Origin: Rugosimonospora africana
Lineage (GTDB): Bacteria > Actinomycetota > Actinomycetes > Mycobacteriales > Micromonosporaceae
Direction of reading: 5' to 3'
NCBI RefSeq assembly: GCF_016862975.1
Contig: NZ_BONZ01000021.1
Coordinates: 62,001 to 126,000 of the forward strand
Length of the DNA: 64,000 nt
In this document: positions 33,852 through 42,888 of the stretch, in pieces
Layout: every line of letters starts with the position of its first letter
How positions within the stretch are numbered: the stretch's first letter is position 1
Made by a program: the position numbers and the translations under genes
The notes under the pieces: generated by a model
Seen by the model: only the letters and a program-made list of their open reading frames with translations
Database searches by the model: none
What the model was told of the DNA's origin: nothing

Positions 33852-33903
33852 CGACTGGTCTGGCTCGGCGCGTCTGGCGCCGCGCCACGACCCAGACCAG
33901 TCG
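33852..33903. repeat. Dispersed palindromic repeat, copy 2
   Basis: CGACTGGTCTGG at 33852-33863 and CCAGACCAGTCG at 33892-33903 are perfect 12-bp inverted arms, with GGCGCG/CGCGCC pairing inside. 46 bases (33859-33904) are nearly identical to 4152-4197. It sits between the convergent mycosin and PPE-like genes. Confidence 0.75.
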
Positions 33904-33937
33904 CGATCACGAGGGCGTGCCTCGGGCGGAGCGAGGG

Positions 33938-35650
33938 TCAGTCCGGCCGCCCCAGCGCGGGACCGGGGTCGGCGCGGCGCGGCGTGTGCGGCGCGTCGAT
34001 GACCGTGGGCGCGGCCTGTTCGACCTCCCACAGCCTGTCCTCCCCGCCGGGCTCGGGGACGAAGTCGTACCCGTCCTGGCGTTCGTCGTCCCCGGACCGC
34101 CGCGCCTTGGTCGGCTGGGCGTTCCTGCCGCCGAGCGCCGGGCCGTGGCCGGCCTCCTCCGGCTCCGCGGGGACCGCACCGTGCCGGGCCGCCGACCGGC
34201 CTTCCAGGTCGGGCCGGCCGGCTCCGTGCTCGCGGAAGGCTTCCTGCTCCTCCTCCGGCCCGCCCGGCCGGCGCCGGCCAGACAGCCGCTCGGACTCCTC
34301 GCCCGCCCGCGTCCGCATGCCCGGACCGCGCCCCGGCGGCTCCTCCTCGGAACCCGCACCGGGCCGTTGCCCGGAGGTGCCGTCCCGACGGCCGGCCAGC
34401 CGCGGCGACATCGGTCCGCGCGCGTTCGGGTGCTCGACCTCTTCGCGCAGGTCCGAGCCCTCGGCCTGCAGCCCGGCCCGGTCCTTGGCGCCGCGCAGGT
34501 TCGGCCGGCCGCGACCCGGCGCGGGTGGCCGCGCCTGCCCGGGCTTGCGCTGCCCGGACAGGTTGGGCCGGCCGGGCATGGACGGTCGGGTCCCCGCCGG
34601 CTCCGAGCCGCTGCCCGCCCCCGGCTCGCCGGCACCCGGCGGGCGCCCGCCGACGTTCGGCATGCCGGGCGGGACCGGCATCGCCGGCACGTTCGGTGGA
34701 GGCGGCGCGGACACCGTCGGCATGTTCGACACGTTGGGCATGTCCACCTGCGGCATCGCGGACATCTGCCCGGCCAGGGTCAGCGAGTGCGGGTCGCCGG
34801 TGGGCAGGTTGGCGGTCGGCAGGTCCGCGGTGGGCAGGTCGGGAGTGGGCTGCCCGGTGATGTGCATCAGGTTGGGGTCGGGCAGCTTCTGCTTGGGCAG
34901 GTTGGGCTTCGGGAAGCTCGGCATCGGCAGGCCGCCGGGAGGCAGCTTGCCGTGCGGGGCCGCTGGCGGAGTCGGGAACACCGCGTCGGTCGGACCCTTG
35001 TATTTGCCGCCCCGGCTCAGGTGGTGGAAGAAGACTTCCATGTACGTGTCGGCGAGGTCCTTCACGAACGGCTTGATCTGCTTCGTGTAGTCCTGGCGGA
35101 GGCGCTTCTTGCGGTCGTCCTCGCTCTCCGTGCTGAAAAATCCCTCTTTGGCGGCGCTGCCGGCGACGGATCCCGGATTGTTGATCGCCTTGACGTAGGT
35201 GAGGTAGATCGGCTTGGCCTTCTCCTGGTTCTTCTTGATGCTCCCGGCGACGACGTCCAGGCCCGACGCGTTGGTGTGCGCGATCGTCTTCCACTCGTCC
35301 AGCGAGTAGAGCGACTTGCCGATCTCCCTCAGGAAGACCTTGGACGCGTCCGAGTTCCACTTCTTGTCCAGCGCGTCGGCGAAGCGGCGCAGGTGGATCG
35401 AGGTGTTGTCGAGCAGGGTGTAGATCCGTCGCCACATGTCGGCGGTCGCGGTCACCCGCTCGTCGGACTCGTTCTTGATCCACTCCCACATGTAGTCGAT
35501 GTTGGCGCGGTTGAAGTCGTCCCACTGGGTCGGCTCGTACGTCGCCTCGTGCAGTTGCTCGTCGGGCGTGATGTAGTCGTCGTACCGGGCGATGTCCGAG
35601 GGCATCGCCACCGGCGTGAAGTCGAAGTACTTCTTGTCGTCGTCGGACAT
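33938..35650 (-). CDS. PPE/EspI-like predicted T7SS substrate with Pro-rich tail
   Basis: 570 residues. The first ~215 are alpha-helical and charged, with Trp motifs (IDYMWEWIKN, DMWRRIYTLL) and a WXG-like DKKWNSDASKVF (Trp98). Residues ~220-345 are Pro/Met/Leu-rich (PKPNLPKQKLPDPNL, PTADLPTANLPTGD), and the C-terminal ~225 are charged and disordered (Arg/Glu/Gly). No signal peptide. This is the layout of T7SS substrates with a helical export domain and an extended secreted tail. It lies 42 bp after a second helical protein gene on the same strand, the usual PE/PPE-style pairing (inference). Confidence 0.72.
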   Translation of the reverse strand: MSDDDKKYFDFTPVAMPSDIARYDDYITPDEQLHEATYEPTQWDDFNRANIDYMWEWIKNESDERVTATADMWRRIYTLLDNTSIHLRRFADALDKKWNSDASKVFLREIGKSLYSLDEWKTIAHTNASGLDVVAGSIKKNQEKAKPIYLTYVKAINNPGSVAGSAAKEGFFSTESEDDRKKRLRQDYTKQIKPFVKDLADTYMEVFFHHLSRGGKYKGPTDAVFPTPPAAPHGKLPPGGLPMPSFPKPNLPKQKLPDPNLMHITGQPTPDLPTADLPTANLPTGDPHSLTLAGQMSAMPQVDMPNVSNMPTVSAPPPPNVPAMPVPPGMPNVGGRPPGAGEPGAGSGSEPAGTRPSMPGRPNLSGQRKPGQARPPAPGRGRPNLRGAKDRAGLQAEGSDLREEVEHPNARGPMSPRLAGRRDGTSGQRPGAGSEEEPPGRGPGMRTRAGEESERLSGRRRPGGPEEEQEAFREHGAGRPDLEGRSAARHGAVPAEPEEAGHGPALGGRNAQPTKARRSGDDERQDGYDFVPEPGGEDRLWEVEQAAPTVIDAPHTPRRADPGPALGRPD

Positions 35651-35692
35651 CGCTGCCTCCCCGTTATCGTCCGCTCGCGCCGGCCCAACCGG

Positions 35693-36307
35693 TCACGGCT
35701 TGATCGGATCCGCCGGCGTGTCCGCCATGTGGTCGCTGTCGCCCGGGATCGTGTATTCGCCAGCCTGACCCTTGGCGATGACCTGCGGATCGTCCGCGTT
35801 GAAGCTCGGCACCTTCGCGTTCGGGTCGATCTTCGGGATGTTCGGGTCCTCGCTCGGAGTCTTCCCGTCCGACTGGTCGCCGTCGTTGGCCTTGTCGTCC
35901 TGGGCGGCCTTCTGCCGCAGCGTCATCGTGCCGGGCGGTGGGTAGAACGCGTTCATCACGTCGTCGACCTCGGCCGAGCCGAGGTTGTCGCCGCCGAGGT
36001 ACTCGAAGTAGATCGACGTGGCCGCCGCGCTCAGCGCCTGCAGCCCCATCGCCACGTCGCCGAGCATGCGGCCGATCGACAGCTCGCTGTTGCGGTGCAT
36101 CTGGTTGAAGAACTGGCCCTCTTTCAAGCCACCGCCACCGAACGGCGCGGCGACGTGCAACATCGGCTCGACGCCCTGCTTGAGGTTGACCTGGAAGTCG
36201 TTCTTCAGCTCGTCATCGAGCAGCTTGGCGAAATCCTGCAGACCGCTGATGTCGACTTTGATCGGCGCCTGATCGACCGGATGCCAGTTGTCGGTGGGCT
36301 TGCCCAT
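35693..36307 (-). CDS. Helical T7SS-associated protein, partner of the PPE-like substrate
   Basis: 204 residues, cytosolic and mostly helical: LQDFAKLLDDELKNDFQVN, then GQFFNQMHRNSELSIGRMLG, then ALSAAATSIYFEYLGGDNLG. The last ~70 residues are a disordered acidic tail (DGDQSDGKTPSEDPN). No recognised family. The order helical protein, PPE-like protein, next to eccC, mirrors gene pairs whose products leave through ESX systems. The ATG is followed by a clean reading frame with high GC third positions. Confidence 0.68.
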   Translation of the reverse strand: MGKPTDNWHPVDQAPIKVDISGLQDFAKLLDDELKNDFQVNLKQGVEPMLHVAAPFGGGGLKEGQFFNQMHRNSELSIGRMLGDVAMGLQALSAAATSIYFEYLGGDNLGSAEVDDVMNAFYPPPGTMTLRQKAAQDDKANDGDQSDGKTPSEDPNIPKIDPNAKVPSFNADDPQVIAKGQAGEYTIPGDSDHMADTPADPIKP

Positions 36308-36417
36308 GTCGCCTCCCCCGGGGCGCGGCGGATACGTGATCGACTTCGCTCAATCGTACCGGCCACCTGCAAGGACATTGAAGGGTTGCGGTCCGATTGT
36401 GCACGAAACGGCGGCCG

Positions 36418-39400
36418 TCACTCCGGCGGCGGGAGCCATCCGAGCTGTACCAGCTGGCTGCCGCCGCGCCTGGTGACCAGCCATCCGCGCCCGGGCGGCT
36501 GCGCCGACGGGCGTACGTTGCCGAGCAACGTGCCCTCCTCGCGGTCACCGGAGAGCAGGATGCCGGGTGAGCCGAGTTCCCGCAGCCGCATGAGCACCGA
36601 CTCGTACAGCGCCCGGCTGGCACCGCCGCTGCGACGCGTGACGACCAGGTGCAGGCCCACGTCTCTGGCCTGGCTGAGGAACTCCAGCAGCGGCGTGATC
36701 GGGTTGACGTTGCCACCGGCCACCAGGTCGTAGTCGTCGACCAGGATGTACAGCTCCGGCCCCTTCCACCAGCTGCGTTTGCGCAGCTGGTCGGCGGTCA
36801 CGTCGGGGCCGGGCAGGCGGGAGCGCAGCACGTCGCAGACCTCGTTGATGATCTTCACGGTGCCTTCGGCGGTGCTCCCGGTGCCGATCAGGTGCGTGCT
36901 GTCGATCGCGCCAAGCAGGCTGCGGCGGTAATCGACGACGATGACCCGTGCCTCGGTCAGCTCGTACTTGTCCACGATGGACTGACCCAGTGCGCGCAGG
37001 AAGGCGCTCTTGCCCGACGACGAGTCACCGAACAGGATGAAGTGCGACTCGGTGTCGAAGTCGATCCACACCGGGCGCAGGTCGGCCTCGGCGATGCCGA
37101 TCGGCAGGCCGGGGTGGTCGCGATCGGTGACCGGCAGGCTCTCGTACGGCAGAACCGCGGGCAGCAGCCGCACCGGCGGCGCACCGGCGTACTGCCAGCC
37201 GTTGCGCACCTCCTGCACCAGCTTGTCCACGCCCTCGGAAAGGTCGTCGACCTCCTGCCGGGAGTCGATCCGCGGCAGCGCCGACAGGAACTGCAGGCCA
37301 CCGGTGACGATGCCGCGACCGGGGGCACGGTCCGGCACGTTCATCGCCGAGCGCCGGTCGATCATCGAGTCGCCCGGGTCGCCGAGACGCAGCTCCAACC
37401 GGTTGCCGAAGACGTCGCGCACGGCGGGCCGCAGGTCACCCCACCGGCTCGCCGTGGCGACCACGTGGATGCCGTAGGTCAGGCCGCGGTTGGCCAGGTC
37501 GTTGATGCTGGCCTCGAGGTCGTCGAAGTCGTTGCGGATGGTGGACCAGCCGTCGATCACGAGGAACGCGTCGCCGAACGGGTCGTCGGCGAACTGGCCG
37601 GCCCGGCGCGCCCGGCGGTAGTCGGCCATCGACGCGATGCCGTGCTCGGCGAAGTGCCGCTCCCGTTCGGCCAGCAGTACCGTCATCTCGGCCACCGTGC
37701 GGCGGACCTCTCCGGTGTCCAATCGGGCGGCCACCCCGCCCACGTGCGGCAGGTCGCGCAGCGAGGCCAGCGCGCCGCCGCCGAAGTCCAGGCAGTAGAA
37801 CTGTGCCTCGCGCGGGGTGTGGGTCAGCGCGAGACTCAGGATCAGCGTGCGCATCAGGGTGCTCTTGCCACTCTGTGGGCCACCCACCACGAGCACGTGC
37901 CCGGCCGAGCCGGCCAGCTCCCACCACAGCGGGTCGCGGCGCTGGTCCAGCGGCCGGTCCACGATGCCGACGACCGCCATCAGGCCGCCCTGCAACTGCG
38001 GCACCTGCACGTTCAGCCCGCGATCCGGGTCGGCGGTGCACGGCGGCAGCAGCGCGTCCAGGGTCGGCGGCTCGGCGAGCGGCGGCAGCCAGACCTGGTG
38101 CGCCGGCGTCCCCTGCCCCCGCATCCGCTCGACGAGCAGGTCCAACACGCTCTCGCCGACCGCTTCCTGCTGCTCCTCCTCGGCCTCCGCCGGCTCCTCG
38201 GTGACCGGCGGTGCGACGTACCCGCTGATGTAGTCGCGGACGGCCGGTCCACCGGTCGCTGCGAGCAGCGCGGGCGCGTCCCGCCGGTACACGCCGGAGA
38301 CGTACGCAGCCCGGAACCGGCGCAGCGGCTCGGTGCCGAAACGCAGGTACCCGTGCCCGGGCGAGCGGGGCAGCTCGAACGCGGCGGTGTCGCCGAGCAC
38401 GATCCGGCTCTCCACCGCGGAGAAGGTGCGCAGGCCGACCCGGTACGACAGGTGGGTGTCCAACCCGCGCAGCCTGCCCTCCTCCAGCCGCTGGCTGGCC
38501 AGCAGCAGGTGCACGCCCAACGACCGGCCGACGCGACCGATCTGCACGAACATGTCGATGAAGTCGGGCTTGGCGGTGAGCAGCTCGCTGAACTCGTCGC
38601 AGATGATGAGCAGGCTGGGCAGCGGAGCCAGCTGCGCTCCGGCCGCCCGGGCCTTCTCGTACTCGCGCTGGCTGTCGTACTGACCGGCCTTGCGCAGCAA
38701 CTCCTGCCGGCGCAGCAGCTCGCCGTTGATGGCGTCGGTCATCCGGTCGACCAGCGGCAGCTCGTCGGACAGGTTGGTGATGACGGCGCTGGTGTGCGGC
38801 AGGGCGTCCAGCTTGGTGAACGTGGCGCCGCCCTTGAAGTCGACGAGCACGAAGTTGAGGCTCTCCGGGCTGTGCGTCACCGCCAGCGCGAGCACCAGCG
38901 TGCGCAGCAGCTCGGACTTGCCGGAGCCGGTCGCGCCGATGAGCAGGCCGTGCGGGCCCATCCCGTCCAGCGCCGACTCCTTGAGGTCCAGCTCCACCGC
39001 GCTGCCGTCCGGCGACCAGCCGATCGGGACCCGCAGTCGGTCGCGCTGGGGCCGGGGCACCCAGTGGTCCACGGCGCGGTACTCGGACAGCTCTCCGACC
39101 TCCAGCAGGTCGGGCAGGTTGATCTCGCCGCCGATCGACCGCTCGGTGCGTGACGCCGCGGACAGCCGCAACGGCGACAGCTGCAGCGCGAGCCCCTCGG
39201 TCTCGACCTGCCCCAGCCCGTCGGCCGCGCCCACCTCGGCGCGCCCCTCGAACGTGGTGCTGGCCAGCCCGCCGGCGTCGTCGATGTCCAGCACCAGCGC
39301 GGTCTGGTCGAGGATGCGCGGCGGGGTGCCGGTGAGGTCGAGAACGGTCACGCCCTCGACGCCGCCGTCGGTCCTCAGGTGGTCGGAGCCGAGCACGTCG

Positions 39401-40371
39401 CCGCCGTCGAGCACGACGATGAGGTGCGGCCCGCCGACCCTGTTCTCGTTGCCGGACGGGTTGAACCGTGGGCGGTTGGCCAGCACGTCGTCGAGGATGG
39501 CCTCCAGGCCCGGCACGTTGGGCGCGATCAGCCGGAGCTGGCCCAGCGCGTCGGTGCGGCTCGGGTGCAGGCCGTGCGGCAGCCACTTCAGCCACTCCCA
39601 GTGACCGGCGTTGGCCGGCGAGGCGCACACCGCGACCAGCATGTCGTCGGGCGCGTGGAACGCCGCCGCCTGCGCGATCACGGCCCGGACCAGGGCGCGG
39701 GTGCTGGCCTGCTCGCCGCGCAGGTAGATCCGGGCGAAGCCGTCCAGCGCCATGACCATCGGCAGGCCGTCGATGTTCGCGTAGGTCGTCATGAACTTCC
39801 GCAGCGCGACCGCGCACATCGGGTCGAGGTCTTCCAGCGGCTTACTCTGCGGCGGTACCAGCGGGGTGGCCAGTTCCTGGGTGCCGATCGCGATCCGTAC
39901 CATGCCGAAGTCGCGGTCGCCGGGCCGCCGTTCCCACAGCCGCTGGCTGCCCGGAATCGTCCACAGAGACTCGGGATCCGGGTAGCGGTAGAGCTGTGCC
40001 GCCCGCTGCTTCTCGCCGTTGCGGCGCACCTGCCGGCGGCGCTGGCTCAGGTGGCGCATGTAGTTGCGGCGGGCCAGCAGCATCTCCTGCTTGCCCGGAC
40101 CGCTGTGCTGGCCGAGCTGGGAGGCGAGCATGCCCACCGCGGACAGGCCGAACATGCCGCCGGTCAGGTACGCGAGCGACCCGCCACGCTGGCCGGCGAA
40201 CATCAGCGCCATCGAGCCCGACCCGGCGAGCATGGGCACCATCATCATGAGCTGCGCCCAGCCCCGGCCGGTCGGCGCCGGAACCTCCGGCGGCGGATCG
40301 AGCAGGATCTCACCCGACGGGTACTCCGGCTCCGGCCGGCGTGCCGGCCGGCGGTGCACGATGGTGCTCAC
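36418..40371 (-). CDS. eccC: Type VII secretion ATPase EccC (fused EccCa-EccCb)
   Basis: 1317 residues from GTG 40371; the 128-residue upstream extension is compositionally non-coding. Two membrane helices (residues ~38-85: GWAQLMMMVPMLAGSGSMAL; YLTGGMFGLSAVGMLA) are followed by three FtsK/SpoIIIE ATPase domains. Walker A motifs are GATGSGKS (479-486), GGPQSGKS (830-837) and GDSSSGKS (1115-1122); all three are intact. EccC is the motor that binds WXG100 partners at the C-terminal ATPase and pumps substrates. The gene is divergent from eccD. A short gap (110 bp) separates it from the upstream-lying substrate genes. Confidence 0.95.
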   Translation of the reverse strand: MSTIVHRRPARRPEPEYPSGEILLDPPPEVPAPTGRGWAQLMMMVPMLAGSGSMALMFAGQRGGSLAYLTGGMFGLSAVGMLASQLGQHSGPGKQEMLLARRNYMRHLSQRRRQVRRNGEKQRAAQLYRYPDPESLWTIPGSQRLWERRPGDRDFGMVRIAIGTQELATPLVPPQSKPLEDLDPMCAVALRKFMTTYANIDGLPMVMALDGFARIYLRGEQASTRALVRAVIAQAAAFHAPDDMLVAVCASPANAGHWEWLKWLPHGLHPSRTDALGQLRLIAPNVPGLEAILDDVLANRPRFNPSGNENRVGGPHLIVVLDGGDVLGSDHLRTDGGVEGVTVLDLTGTPPRILDQTALVLDIDDAGGLASTTFEGRAEVGAADGLGQVETEGLALQLSPLRLSAASRTERSIGGEINLPDLLEVGELSEYRAVDHWVPRPQRDRLRVPIGWSPDGSAVELDLKESALDGMGPHGLLIGATGSGKSELLRTLVLALAVTHSPESLNFVLVDFKGGATFTKLDALPHTSAVITNLSDELPLVDRMTDAINGELLRRQELLRKAGQYDSQREYEKARAAGAQLAPLPSLLIICDEFSELLTAKPDFIDMFVQIGRVGRSLGVHLLLASQRLEEGRLRGLDTHLSYRVGLRTFSAVESRIVLGDTAAFELPRSPGHGYLRFGTEPLRRFRAAYVSGVYRRDAPALLAATGGPAVRDYISGYVAPPVTEEPAEAEEEQQEAVGESVLDLLVERMRGQGTPAHQVWLPPLAEPPTLDALLPPCTADPDRGLNVQVPQLQGGLMAVVGIVDRPLDQRRDPLWWELAGSAGHVLVVGGPQSGKSTLMRTLILSLALTHTPREAQFYCLDFGGGALASLRDLPHVGGVAARLDTGEVRRTVAEMTVLLAERERHFAEHGIASMADYRRARRAGQFADDPFGDAFLVIDGWSTIRNDFDDLEASINDLANRGLTYGIHVVATASRWGDLRPAVRDVFGNRLELRLGDPGDSMIDRRSAMNVPDRAPGRGIVTGGLQFLSALPRIDSRQEVDDLSEGVDKLVQEVRNGWQYAGAPPVRLLPAVLPYESLPVTDRDHPGLPIGIAEADLRPVWIDFDTESHFILFGDSSSGKSAFLRALGQSIVDKYELTEARVIVVDYRRSLLGAIDSTHLIGTGSTAEGTVKIINEVCDVLRSRLPGPDVTADQLRKRSWWKGPELYILVDDYDLVAGGNVNPITPLLEFLSQARDVGLHLVVTRRSGGASRALYESVLMRLRELGSPGILLSGDREEGTLLGNVRPSAQPPGRGWLVTRRGGSQLVQLGWLPPPE

Positions 40372-40561
40372 CCCTGCGTCACCTCCGTGAGGTGCGGTGG
40401 CCGATGCCCGGTCGCGACAGTGCGGTGCTGTGCCGACATCGGTCCCGCGTACCAGGGCACATGGTAGTCGCGCGGCTGCTACGTTGGGCACGCGCGACGG
40501 TTCGACCGTCGTGGCTGTCCCGACCACACCGATCCACGGAGTCGAATGGTGAGGCACAGCG
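40372..40561. promoter_or_regulatory. Divergent eccC-eccD control region
   Basis: 190 bases between the two divergent machine genes. CGACGGTtcgACCGTCG at 40495-40511 is a perfect 7-bp-arm palindrome. TACGTT at 40480-40485 could be a -10 toward eccD, but no clear -35 is present. Confidence 0.35.
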
Positions 40562-41947
40562 ATGGCTGACAGCCCAGGCGCCGGACTGGCCAAGGTGGTG
40601 ATAGCGGCCCCGAAGCGCCGGCTTGACCTGGCACTGCCCGAACAGATCCCGCTCGCGATGCTGCTGCCCAGCGTCCTGCCCCGGGCCGACGAGGCGCTGG
40701 CCGACAGCGGCCTGGAACACGGTGGTTGGACACTGCGGCGCACCGACGGGTCCACTCTGGACCTCGGCCGGACCCTGGCCGCGCAGAACGTGCGCGACGG
40801 CGAGATCCTGCACCTGACTCCCCGCTACCGGGAGTGGCCGGAGCTGGAGTACGACGACGTCGCCGAAGCCATCGCGGCCGGCGCGCGCCGATACGGGCTG
40901 GCCTGGAGCAGTGCCGCCACCCGGGTGACCGGCCTGGTCGCGGGGGTGTGCGTGCTGCTCGGCACGCTCGGCATGCTGCTGACCTCGGGACCAGGCTGGG
41001 TGGTGCCGTCGACCGTGGCGCTGGCCGTCGCGGTCTGCCTGCTGATCGCCGCGATCGTGGTGTCCCGGACGCTGCCCGACGCGATGGCCGGAGCGACGGT
41101 GGGCGCGACCAGTCTGGTGTACGCGTTCGCCGGCGGCCTCACGGTGCTGGGCGGGCACGACTCCCTCGGCCGGCTCGGCGCGCCGCACCTGCTGCTCGGC
41201 TCGGCCGTCCTGCTCGTCTTCGGCCTGCTCGGCTACCTCGGCGTGGCGGCGATGGTGCGGTTGTTCGTCGCCGGCGCCGCCGCCGGCCTGCTCGGCATCC
41301 TGGCCGGACTGGTCGGCCTCACCGGGCTGGGAGCGCCGGCCACCGCCGCCGCGACGGTCGCCGCTCTGGCCCTGCTCGCACCGGCGTTGCCGCTGCTGTC
41401 GATCCGCCTGGGCAAGGTGCCGCTGCCCGCCCTGCCACGGACCGCGGACGACCTGCTCCAGCAGGATCCGACTCCACCGGCCGTGTCGACGTACGCCACG
41501 GTGGCCCGCGCCGACGAGATCCTCACCGGCTGCATGCTCGCGTTCACCGCGGTCAACGTGGTCTCCCTGTGGCTGATCAGCCGCGCCTCCGGGGTGGCCG
41601 CGCCGCTGCTGATCGCCGTGGTGTCGCTGGTCTGCCTGCTGCGCGCCCGGATCTTCGGTACCGTGCGGCACCGCCTGCCGTGGCTGGTGACCGGCCTGCT
41701 GGGGCTGGCCACTCTGCTGCCGGCACTGGGTCGGGAGGCACTCGGCATCCGGATGGGCGCGGGCGTGCTGCTGGTTCTCGCGGCCGGCGCGACGATCGCG
41801 GCCGGGTTGCGGTACAGCCGGCGAGGGCCGTCAGTGTACGTCGGCCGGCTCGCCGACATCGCGGACATCGTGCTGGTCCTCGCGACCATCCCGATCGCCT
41901 GCGGGGTACTCGGGGTCTACGGGTACGTGCGCGGCCTGGGCGGCTGA
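40562..41947 (+). CDS. eccD: Type VII secretion integral membrane protein EccD
   Basis: 461 residues. Residues 1-~90 form the YukD/ubiquitin-like cytoplasmic domain (KVVIAAPKRRLDLALPEQ ... LRRTDGSTLDLGRTLAAQNV). Then come about eleven membrane helices to the end. EccD is the main membrane channel component. The gene begins at an ATG with an in-frame hydrophilic N-terminus. CCGGCCGG repeats at 41949-41973 in the 33-bp convergent gap could form a weak terminator. Confidence 0.93.
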   Translation: MADSPGAGLAKVVIAAPKRRLDLALPEQIPLAMLLPSVLPRADEALADSGLEHGGWTLRRTDGSTLDLGRTLAAQNVRDGEILHLTPRYREWPELEYDDVAEAIAAGARRYGLAWSSAATRVTGLVAGVCVLLGTLGMLLTSGPGWVVPSTVALAVAVCLLIAAIVVSRTLPDAMAGATVGATSLVYAFAGGLTVLGGHDSLGRLGAPHLLLGSAVLLVFGLLGYLGVAAMVRLFVAGAAAGLLGILAGLVGLTGLGAPATAAATVAALALLAPALPLLSIRLGKVPLPALPRTADDLLQQDPTPPAVSTYATVARADEILTGCMLAFTAVNVVSLWLISRASGVAAPLLIAVVSLVCLLRARIFGTVRHRLPWLVTGLLGLATLLPALGREALGIRMGAGVLLVLAAGATIAAGLRYSRRGPSVYVGRLADIADIVLVLATIPIACGVLGVYGYVRGLGG

Positions 41948-41980
41948 ACCGGCCGGACTCAAGCGCCGGCCGGCCACCGG

Positions 41981-42745
41981 TCACTGCCCGCCGATCACCT
42001 CGCCGTGGTCGTCGACCGCGCGCAGCTCCGGTCCGCGCACGAACGCGGTGACGGCCTCGTCCACGCTGTCCGCCACCAGGAACTCGCCGGCCGGGTGCAG
42101 CAGGAACACCCTCCCGTTCTCGTCGACGACGGCGTCGCTGGGCCCGTCCTCGTACCACAGGAACGGGAACACCGGCACACGGATGTCCGCGGCGAACTCG
42201 GCGAACAGGTCCACGAGTACCCGCCCGACGTCCGGCCACACCTCGACCCGGAAGCCGCCACCCGCGTAGCCCACCCGGGACAGCTGGGTGAAGCGCAGCC
42301 CGCCGAACTCCGCCAGGGCGGCCCGGGCCGCCGGAAACATCGGCAGCCGGCGCCCCGCGTCGGGATGTTCCTCGTACACCTTCGCCAGCCACTGCGACAC
42401 CCAGGCCGACACGTCCCGGCCGGGCTGCCAGCCGGCGCCGGACAGCACCTCGCGTACCTCGGCCGTGAACCGCTGGCCGGCCCGGCGCTCCACCCGGTAC
42501 CGCTCGGCGATGGCCTCCGCGGACAGCGACGGCCAGATCGACTGCTCGCCGGTCTCCTTGTCGATCACCAGCCGGGGGGCGCCGATCGTGGCCGGCGGGC
42601 CGTCCCGGGGCGGCGCGGGTGGCGGCAGCGGCCAGACCACGAAGCCGAGTTCGAACTCGTACAGGCCCACCGCGCCGCGGCTGGCCGGCAGGCTGGCCAG
42701 CGCCCACGGCCTGGCCAGCTCCGTCGCCTGTTCTGCGGTTACCAC
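41981..42745 (-). CDS. SUKH-3 protein with YrhB-like N-terminal domain
   Basis: 254 residues. The N-terminal ~90 residues (FVVWPLPPPAP ... LVIDKETGEQSIWPSLSAE) resemble the YrhB-type immunity domain. The C-terminal ~150 show SUKH-3: RFTAEVREVLSGAGWQPGRD, ALAEFGGLRF, AVVDENGRVFLLHPAGEF. Fusions of two immunity domains occur in polymorphic toxin systems, where they recognise the toxin domain of the same locus. It is inserted between eccD and eccB on the opposite strand and has no toxin neighbour. No signal or membrane helix. Confidence 0.75.
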   Translation of the reverse strand: MVTAEQATELARPWALASLPASRGAVGLYEFELGFVVWPLPPPAPPRDGPPATIGAPRLVIDKETGEQSIWPSLSAEAIAERYRVERRAGQRFTAEVREVLSGAGWQPGRDVSAWVSQWLAKVYEEHPDAGRRLPMFPAARAALAEFGGLRFTQLSRVGYAGGGFRVEVWPDVGRVLVDLFAEFAADIRVPVFPFLWYEDGPSDAVVDENGRVFLLHPAGEFLVADSVDEAVTAFVRGPELRAVDDHGEVIGGQ

Positions 42746-42888
42746 CAGACACCCTCCCCCGGATGGCCGCTACGCAGGTCCGCGTCGCGGCACGCCTCGG
42801 CGGCTCGGCCTCGCCCTCACGGGTCAGCCTGGCCTATCGTAGGCAGCCGAACGCCCTTTCGGCGCGTGGGGAGGATGGGGAGCCGCGC

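Noticed and set aside
40372-40755. N-terminal extension of EccC up to 40755
   Set aside because: Ser/Arg/Pro-rich, overlaps the divergent eccD 5' end, and not found in EccC proteins; GTG 40371 gives the expected length.
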